Assembly (NCBI RefSeq): GCF_037325665.1
Contig: NC_090254.1
Span: 40,981,049 to 41,045,048 of the forward strand
Direction: 5' to 3'
Origin: Littorina saxatilis
Taxonomy: Eukaryota; Mollusca; Gastropoda; Littorinimorpha; Littorinidae
Length of the DNA stretch: 64,000 nucleotides
Shown: positions 59,044 to 64,000 of the stretch, in pieces
Layout: every line of letters begins with the position of its first letter
Position numbering within the stretch: position 1 is the first letter of the stretch
Position numbers and translations under genes: made by a program
Notes under the pieces: generated by a model
Told to the model about the DNA's origin: nothing
Database searches by the model: none
What the model saw: only the letters and a program-made list of their open reading frames with translations

Positions 59044-59527
59044 TTTGTTTGTTTGTTTGTTTGTTTATTTGTTGCTTAACGTCCAGCCGACTACGCAGAG
59101 CCATATCAGGACGAGGAAGGGGGGGATGAAGGGGGCCACTTGTCAAGCGATTCCTGTTTACAAATGCACTAACCCATTACTTGTGTCCCAGCAGGCTTTA
59201 GTAAAACTAAATTAATACCTACTGGAAGATTACCAGTTTCCAGTATGTTAAAATAGGCTTAACCTATCTACTGCTGGACTTACATCAGAACACTAACAGA
59301 TTAAACTATACATGAATCGCGAGACAAGCGGCAAGAGAAGAGATTTTTGGAAAAAATACAGGTGAATGAGCAAGAAGGCAGAAAAAAGAAAAGAATTCAT
59401 GAAGAAAAAGAGAGCATGACAGGAAAGAGGAACCAAAAATCTACCTAACAGCAAACTAGAAAGCTCCTGCGGTTCCAAAAACAGAAGGGGCCTTTAATTT
59501 CATAACCGCAGTGCCCCACTGCGGGAG
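59044..59527 (-). mobile_element. Long SINE-like element with ACGTTAAGCAAC tail
   Basis: 484 bp flanked by AAAAATTGTTG (59033-59043, 59528-59538). Minus-strand tail GGACGTTAAGCAACAAATAA + (AAAC)n resembles the tail of family Q, and the body shares TGGAAACTGG-like and GGCCACTTGTCAA motifs, so it is a distant relative. Its head (CCCGCAGTGGGGCACTGCGG) forms a hairpin and has no obvious tRNA likeness. Confidence 0.8.
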
Positions 59528-59751
59528 AAAAATTGTTGATCTAAGTCAGTAAGTGGTTGTTTTTGTACTCAAACACATGTACAATATGGCCAAAAAAAGT
59601 CAAAATGATCACTCTTTAATTTTTGAAGCCTTTCGGTTTCGCTGGCATTTAACAGTCTGACAAGTCTTGATATGTAAGAGCTATAGGTCGTCAGAGTATC
59701 AACTTTCCTACCAAGTGGACAAAGCCAGGACATTGATTTGGACATATAAAT

Positions 59752-59973
59752 GTCGTGCCGAATTCACGGAATTACCAATTTCCCAGGCACTTGAGAACTT
59801 TAAAACCAAAAAGTGGCTGCCGATTTTATTATGGGCAAATTTTAGAAGCCTTTACGCGATTTCGGCAAAATGCTGCCGATTTCACGTATTGGGCAACGTT
59901 TTGCAAATTACGCAAAATGGGCAAAAATGTTGCCCATTACGCGGAATCAGCAATTATGTGAATTCGGCACGAC
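59752..59973. mobile_element. MITE with ATGTCGTGCCGAATTCAC ends
   Basis: 222 bp with 17-18 bp inverted ends and many internal GCAAATT / AATTTGC-type palindromes. No clear target duplication. Confidence 0.75.
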
Positions 59974-60086
59974 ATATACATATATTTTAAATAAGGGTCC
60001 AACTGACTAATTACGGTCCTATGTGGATCTGTGACTGAACTACACTGCTAGCCCAAAAGACAAACAAACAAATATCACCAACACGC

Positions 60087-60850
60087 TTACACAATTCTTT
60101 CAAACACAGGCAACTCATCGAGGTGAACCTCATACTCTCTGAGCCATGTGGGCCCTGTGATGACCTGATCACGAAGCAAATCCTTCCACTTCCCAAGCGT
60201 AACGTAAACATCACGCCTGCGAGCGCCTTTGACCATAACAGGAGCTACCATCACATCATCACCTAGCAAAAACTGCGAGCTGATGGTCAACGCAACCTCA
60301 TCTTGCGGGTCAATCCACCACAAGGGGCGGATAATAGGCCGGCCTGTGGTAATAGCCTCCCTTGCCAAGTTGATGATAGTCGGGGCATAGCTCTCATGGA
60401 GTTTGACGTACTTCTGAGTTATGGCGATCACCTCGTTGTCGTAGATCCACGGCGAGACGGAGAACTGCAGCGCAGGGAGCAGAGCGCAGGCCTGCAACCA
60501 TCGTACAAACAACTCCTTGTCCGGGAACGCTCCCTGGGAGAACGACGCATCGCCGTAAGCGTTTCCGCCGATCATGTCTGGCAAGACGAACGGGTAACCG
60601 AGGAGACCGAGGGTCAAGGTGATCGGGATGACCGTTTGAAGGCCGCCCTCCTCCGACTCCCAGGCAGTCCATCGGTCAAAGACACGGGTAAAAATGGGGA
60701 GGGATTGTGTGTTCCAGGCAACTCGGACTTCTTGGCGTCGCCGGTTGGGGTCGGACTGGTGAGCCAGCTCTGCCCAGCCCTTGCTGTAGACGCCTGGATT
60801 CTGCATGAAGCTGTACGTCTCGGGTGTCTCAGGTACAAACATCGCTTCCC
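60087..60850 (-). CDS. MYORG: GH31 glycosidase (MYORG-like), terminal exon
   Basis: Terminal exon of a glycoside hydrolase family 31 gene on the minus strand: 254 residues from GEAMFVPETPETY to DELPVFERIV, TAA stop. It completes the (beta/alpha)8 barrel and adds the C-terminal beta domains. The acid/base Asp is in the motif LPDMIGGN (codon 60576-60578), typical of MYORG/KIAA1161-type enzymes. Other matches to that branch are QFSVSPWIYD, RPLWWIDPQDE and LLGDDVMVAPV. Vertebrate MYORG is a type II membrane alpha-galactosidase of the ER/Golgi. The acceptor is accatgcag|GGGAAG, completing the Gly codon of KFDAG from the previous exon. The four exons in the window total 1905 bp (634 residues plus stop); human MYORG is about 714, so roughly the N-terminal 80 residues, including any signal anchor, are missing here. 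Confidence 0.92.
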
Positions 60851-61126
60851 CTGCATGGTAAGATAGGAGAGGTATAGATTGATGAGCTCACAAAACCAGC
60901 GAATAAAGCTTCAAGAATGTGTGTTTTAAACAAAAATTGATCTATGTGAAAAGAAAGTCTCCTTCACTCAAAACGCATCCGTTTAAACTTTCAACCATGC
61001 CACACACACCCATAGACTTTTAAAAGAAAAGAAAGAAAAAAGATAAGAAGAAGAAAATACAAGTAAGAAGGGTAAGAACAAGACAAGGTAAAAGGAAAAG
61101 GTAAAGGTAATCCAATCATCATATTT

Positions 61127-61366
61127 GTGACCCTCCACCACGAAATGAGTCGCATGTCACCTCGCGCGGTTCTGCGCTAGGTTTAATATAAGTCCGGGGA
61201 GTGTCTAGTAACAGTGTGAGGGTCACCTTAGTCACAGGCTTATAACTCACTCTTTTCTGACACGGTTTTCACCACTGGATAGAGCACAAAAAACTCTTTA
61301 TGCAAATGTAAAAATATGAAAATCATGCAAAGGTGACATGCGACTCATTCCGTGGTGGAGGGTCAC
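61127..61366. mobile_element. MITE family D, copy 3
   Basis: 240 bp with inverted ends GTGACCCTCCACCACGAAAT..., flanked by ATTT (61123-61126, 61367-61370), in an intron of the GH31 gene. Confidence 0.88.
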
Positions 61367-61399
61367 ATTTGGTCATGGGGGAGAAAGATGTTAGAGATC

Positions 61400-61620
61400 T
61401 CAACTACTCTCAGGCCAGCTTTATGAGGGCCGTGCCATCTCTTCTCCCTCGCTGCCTTTGCCTTCCCCGGCCCTGAATAGGGTCAGGTACCCAATTCCAG
61501 CTGGGTGGACTGGGGAGCTCTCATAAAAATCGGGTATTTGTATTCGCCCCAGGTGGGGATCGAACCCACAACGTCCAGCATGAGAGGCAAGGGCTCTAAT
61601 CACTGTGCCACAACAAACAA
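61400..61620 (-). mobile_element. tRNA-derived SINE (family R)
   Basis: Minus-strand head TGGCACAGTGATTAGAGCCC (A box) and GTGGGTTCGATCCCCACC (B box), followed by a body ending GGGTACCTGACCCTATTCAG... It lies 19 bp from the splice donor of the GH31 barrel exon (61639). Confidence 0.8.
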
Positions 61621-61638
61621 ACAAAGATAGAAGCATAC

Positions 61639-62246
61639 CTGCATCAAACTTGAAGGAGCTGATGTTGTACTTGTTCTTCAAGGCTTCAAGCCTCTCCAGA
61701 TACCACAGCACAGCCGCCGGATTGGTCACATCCAGCAAAGCCGCCATTTTGCCATTCCACCATCGGACCAGCGCCGGATTCTGACTCCCCCTCGTGCCGA
61801 CGGCGTAGTGATTCTCCGCAGCCTCTAAGAAAGCTTTGGAGTCGAGACTCATGAAGGGATGGGTCCACAAGGTCACCCGGAACCCCATCTTGTTCAGCTG
61901 CTTCACCATCCCGGTCGGGTCTGGAAACTTCTCCAAGTCAAAGTCCAAGTCTCCGTACTTTGCTGACCACATATCGTCAATCTCCAGTTGGGCGGCGGGC
62001 AGTTTAAACTTTGTGATGTTGGCGGCAAAGTCTAGGACTTTCTGCTGGGTGATGTCCTTGTTGAACATGGCCCAGGTGGACCACTTGGGATGTGTGAACA
62101 GCTTGGTGTCGGGGATCTCTTGGGGGCGGGGAATGAAGCGCTCGGACATGTACTCAAAGATGGTGCGAGCGTTGGTGGCGTGGCAGATGGTGTAGTTCAG
62201 CGTTGGGGGCGCACCCGCGACGCTTCTGTAGCGCCCGTCATCATAC
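61639..62246 (-). CDS. MYORG: GH31 glycosidase (MYORG-like), catalytic-barrel exon
   Basis: Encodes about 203 residues from YDDGRYRSVAGAPPTLNYT to NKYNISSFKFDAG. It contains most of the catalytic barrel: QLEIDDMWSAKYGDLDFD, the GFRVTLWTHPF strand and the nucleophile Asp of KFDAG(E) (codon 61643-61645). The acceptor is aatttgcag|GTATGA (the first G completes a Lys codon) and the donor is G|GTATGC, phase 1. The intron downstream (60851-61638) carries a tRNA-like SINE and a 240-bp MITE. Confidence 0.92.
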
Positions 62247-62261
62247 CTGCAAATTGGTATT

Positions 62262-62470
62262 ATTTCCTTATCATTTTGCTAATTATTATTATTTCCTTAT
62301 CATTTTGCAAATTATATTTCCTTATCATTTTGCAAATTATATTTCCTTATCATTTTGCAAATTATTATTCTTTGCTTATCATTTCAAATTATTATTATTT
62401 TCTTATCATTTTGCTAATTATTATTATTTCCTTATCATTTTGCAAATTATTATCATTTCCATATCATTTT
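62262..62470. repeat. ~22-bp AT-rich tandem repeat, about 9 copies
   Basis: The unit ATTTCCTTATCATTTTGCAA + ATTATT is repeated in the intron between two GH31 exons. The frames through it are by-products. Confidence 0.9.
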
Positions 62471-62639
62471 ATTTTCAATTTCCACATCTATACAACTGGA
62501 CTTTTGGACAAACTTTCGACTCCTGCCATCATTGTAGAAACAACATACACAGATAAATGAACACATTTTATAGTTGAGACTGACATAGAGCGGCCTTACA
62601 AGGACCTTACAAAACCATCACATCCTTTTAACCCTCCAG

Positions 62640-62765
62640 CCTACACACAAGCACTCACTTGGCAGACAGAGTGGTGGTCGCTCAGAGGGTTGAAACTAAC
62701 AGAGCGGCACTACTGACTGAGCCATCTTCCCACCCGCCTCCAGCCTACACACAAGCACTCACTTG
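62640..62765. repeat. Duplicated exon border in the GH31 gene
   Basis: CAGCCTACACACAAGCACTC + ACTTGGCAGACAGA at 62638-62672 recurs at 62741-62774, where it spans the real splice donor (62762). CGCTCAGAGGGTTGAAACTA after the first copy also matches CGCCCAGAGGGTTGAGGCTG of the exon, so a ~60-bp piece of exon end plus intron was duplicated about 100 bp downstream in the gene's direction. Confidence 0.8.
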
Positions 62766-62962
62766 GCAGACAGACAGAGGCGATGGTCGCCCAGAGGGTT
62801 GAGGCTGACATACAGCGGCGAGTCCTGGGACACGAAGATGCCCACACCCTTGGAACTAAAGAAGAGTCGTTCCAGCACACCGCCCACTGAGTGTCCGTGG
62901 ATCCCCACATCGGCCGACATGTACACAGACGTTGCCAGCTGGGCCTTCTCCAGCGGCCAGGG
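62763..62962 (-). CDS. MYORG: GH31 glycosidase (MYORG-like), N-terminal domain exon
   Basis: Encodes PWPLEKAQLATSVYMSADVG... to PLGDHRLCLSAK, 66 full codons plus two bases. This is the N-terminal beta-sandwich domain of GH31 enzymes; the stretches LERLFFSSKGVGIFV and SPLYVSLN resemble the family's segment before the barrel. The acceptor is cacattcag|CCCTGG (phase 0). The donor is AA|GTGAGT, joined in frame to the barrel exon. Confidence 0.88.
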
Positions 62963-63532
62963 CTGAATGTGACAGAAATAGGCTTGATTATTCATGGCAC
63001 TGAGTATCAAGCTACTCATTAAAATTTTGGCTAGCTGGAAAATTGGGAAAGGGTGCATGCAGACCAAATAACTTTTAAAAAGACACATCAAGTCACCTAT
63101 TTTGTGCATTTTCTGGTAACCAACCCTGAATGCTGTAACAGTAAGAAAACTTACATACTTCTCCCAAACATTGATTCCATTCACAGGTCAGACTTACCAA
63201 GCTGAGTTTTTTCTGTAGCAACAATATTGTTACAATATTTCTAGCCCTGTAATAACATTAAAATGCCTTTTACAACAATCTACTTTTCAGGCTACACCTT
63301 GATTGTAAAGAATTAAAACTCAGGTCAACTTTCAGCTGAACCCCTGCGAGCAAATTGGAAAACCTTGGATTTGTCCTGAAAAATAAACTTAAAATTAAGA
63401 AATTAATAATAAAAATCTCACCTAAAACCTGTTCACCTTCGACTATTAAGAGGTGCACTATTAAGATGGCTTTCAAAAGAGAGATTAAGTCAGTACATGA
63501 TTCAGCAAGTTACATGACAGTTTAATTCTCAC

Positions 63533-63865
63533 CTGGCTGAAAGACTCGTAGCCACCGTACCAGTGAGCTCCACTCATGTCAAAGCAGTCCTTGACCTCTT
63601 GGCTCGGACAGCGCAGACCTTCGCGCACAATGTGATAACACTCCGCTAAAGTTGTCGTCTCGTACGTGACCCTGATTCTCTGGTTGTGTTCCTCCTCTAT
63701 GCAGCCCGTGTTGTACTCTTTCTCGGACGGGCAGTAATCCATACGGTCAATCATGGTTTTTCCAAAGTCCATGCTATCCGGTCGTGGGTGACCAAAGTCA
63801 AAGTGACCTGAGAGGAGAGGTTCGCCTCCATAGGTCGTAAAGCGGAAGTCAAGGTCACCTGTCAC
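63533..63865 (-). CDS. MYORG: GH31 glycosidase (MYORG-like), upstream exon; gene 5' end outside window
   Basis: Encodes about 111 residues, VTGDLDFRFTTYGGEPLLSG... to CFDMSGAHWYGGYESFSQ, ending in phase 0 at CAG|GTGAGA. It belongs to the luminal N-terminal domain; several Cys residues (YCPSEKE, TGCIEEE, AECYHI, LRCPSQ, DCFDM) suggest disulphides in a secretory-pathway protein, and GAHWYGG matches the MYORG branch. The 5' border is placed at the acceptor cttttcag|GTGACA; a second AG seven bases further on would change the phase, so the border is less certain than the 3' one. No signal anchor or start codon was recognised between here and 64000. Confidence 0.85.
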
Positions 63866-64000
63866 CTGAAAAGTCACCTTAACCATCAACAATACGTTAA
63901 TTGTGATGTTACTGAGAGATCAAACACAAATCCTTAAAAAGTTGAACCGCTTTAATCAACATGGCAAGAAAAGAACATTCAGACATGTCATCACTTATTG

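Noticed and set aside
60303-60866. 187-residue plus-strand frame
   Set aside because: Antisense shadow of the GH31 terminal exon.
61547-61615. Possible tRNA gene on the minus strand
   Set aside because: Good A and B boxes, but no closing acceptor stem and continuous with a SINE body.

Overview
This is a stretch of a repeat-rich animal nuclear genome. It has long introns with GT-AG splice sites, very abundant (GA)n/(CT)n and (GT)n microsatellites, tRNA-derived SINEs with GACGTTAAAC-type tails, and many nested MITEs. Repeat style and protein affinities suggest a marine mollusc, probably a gastropod; this is inference from memory, not a database result.

Three protein-coding loci are supported. 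(1) At 14615-18389 (+) lies the 3' part of a D-2-hydroxyacid dehydrogenase gene of the GRHPR (glyoxylate/hydroxypyruvate reductase) family. Its reading frame is open, but the substrate loop, the glycine-rich NAD(P) motif and all three catalytic residues (Arg, Glu, His) are replaced, so it looks like a pseudoenzyme. Its first exon was not found here. (2) At 27638-39185 (+) is a complete four-exon GRHPR-like gene (315 residues) with every catalytic residue in place; the two are tandem paralogues. (3) At 60087-63865 (-) are four 3'-terminal exons of a glycoside hydrolase family 31 gene of the MYORG/KIAA1161 type, with the nucleophile and acid/base aspartates present. Its 5' end lies beyond the window.

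Region by region: 1-14614 is 5' intron or flank of locus 1, dense in repeats (foldback elements with telomere-like loops, a MITE pair where one copy is split by another element, a Mutator-like MITE with a 10-bp target duplication, SINEs). 14786-17739 is its last intron. 18390-27637 is 3' flank and intergenic, with a TTAA-flanked MITE, nested copies of one repeat family and a LINE fragment. 27638-39185 is the intact GRHPR gene; its 7.3-kb third intron holds a 23-bp minisatellite, a perfect 66-bp inverted repeat, a 200-bp tandem array and a pogo-type transposon keeping half a transposase. 39186-60086 is intergenic and mostly transposon-derived (SINEs, a Ginger/KRBA2-type remnant, a large inverted-repeat element, an ~90-bp satellite). 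60087-64000 is the GH31 gene.

The two GRHPR paralogues presumably share origin by tandem duplication. The intact copy should reduce glyoxylate and hydroxypyruvate in the cytosol or peroxisome. The catalytically dead partner could have a binding or regulatory role or a new function, which the sequence alone cannot decide. No LTR retroelement, Polinton, CRISPR array, rRNA gene or convincing functional tRNA gene was seen.
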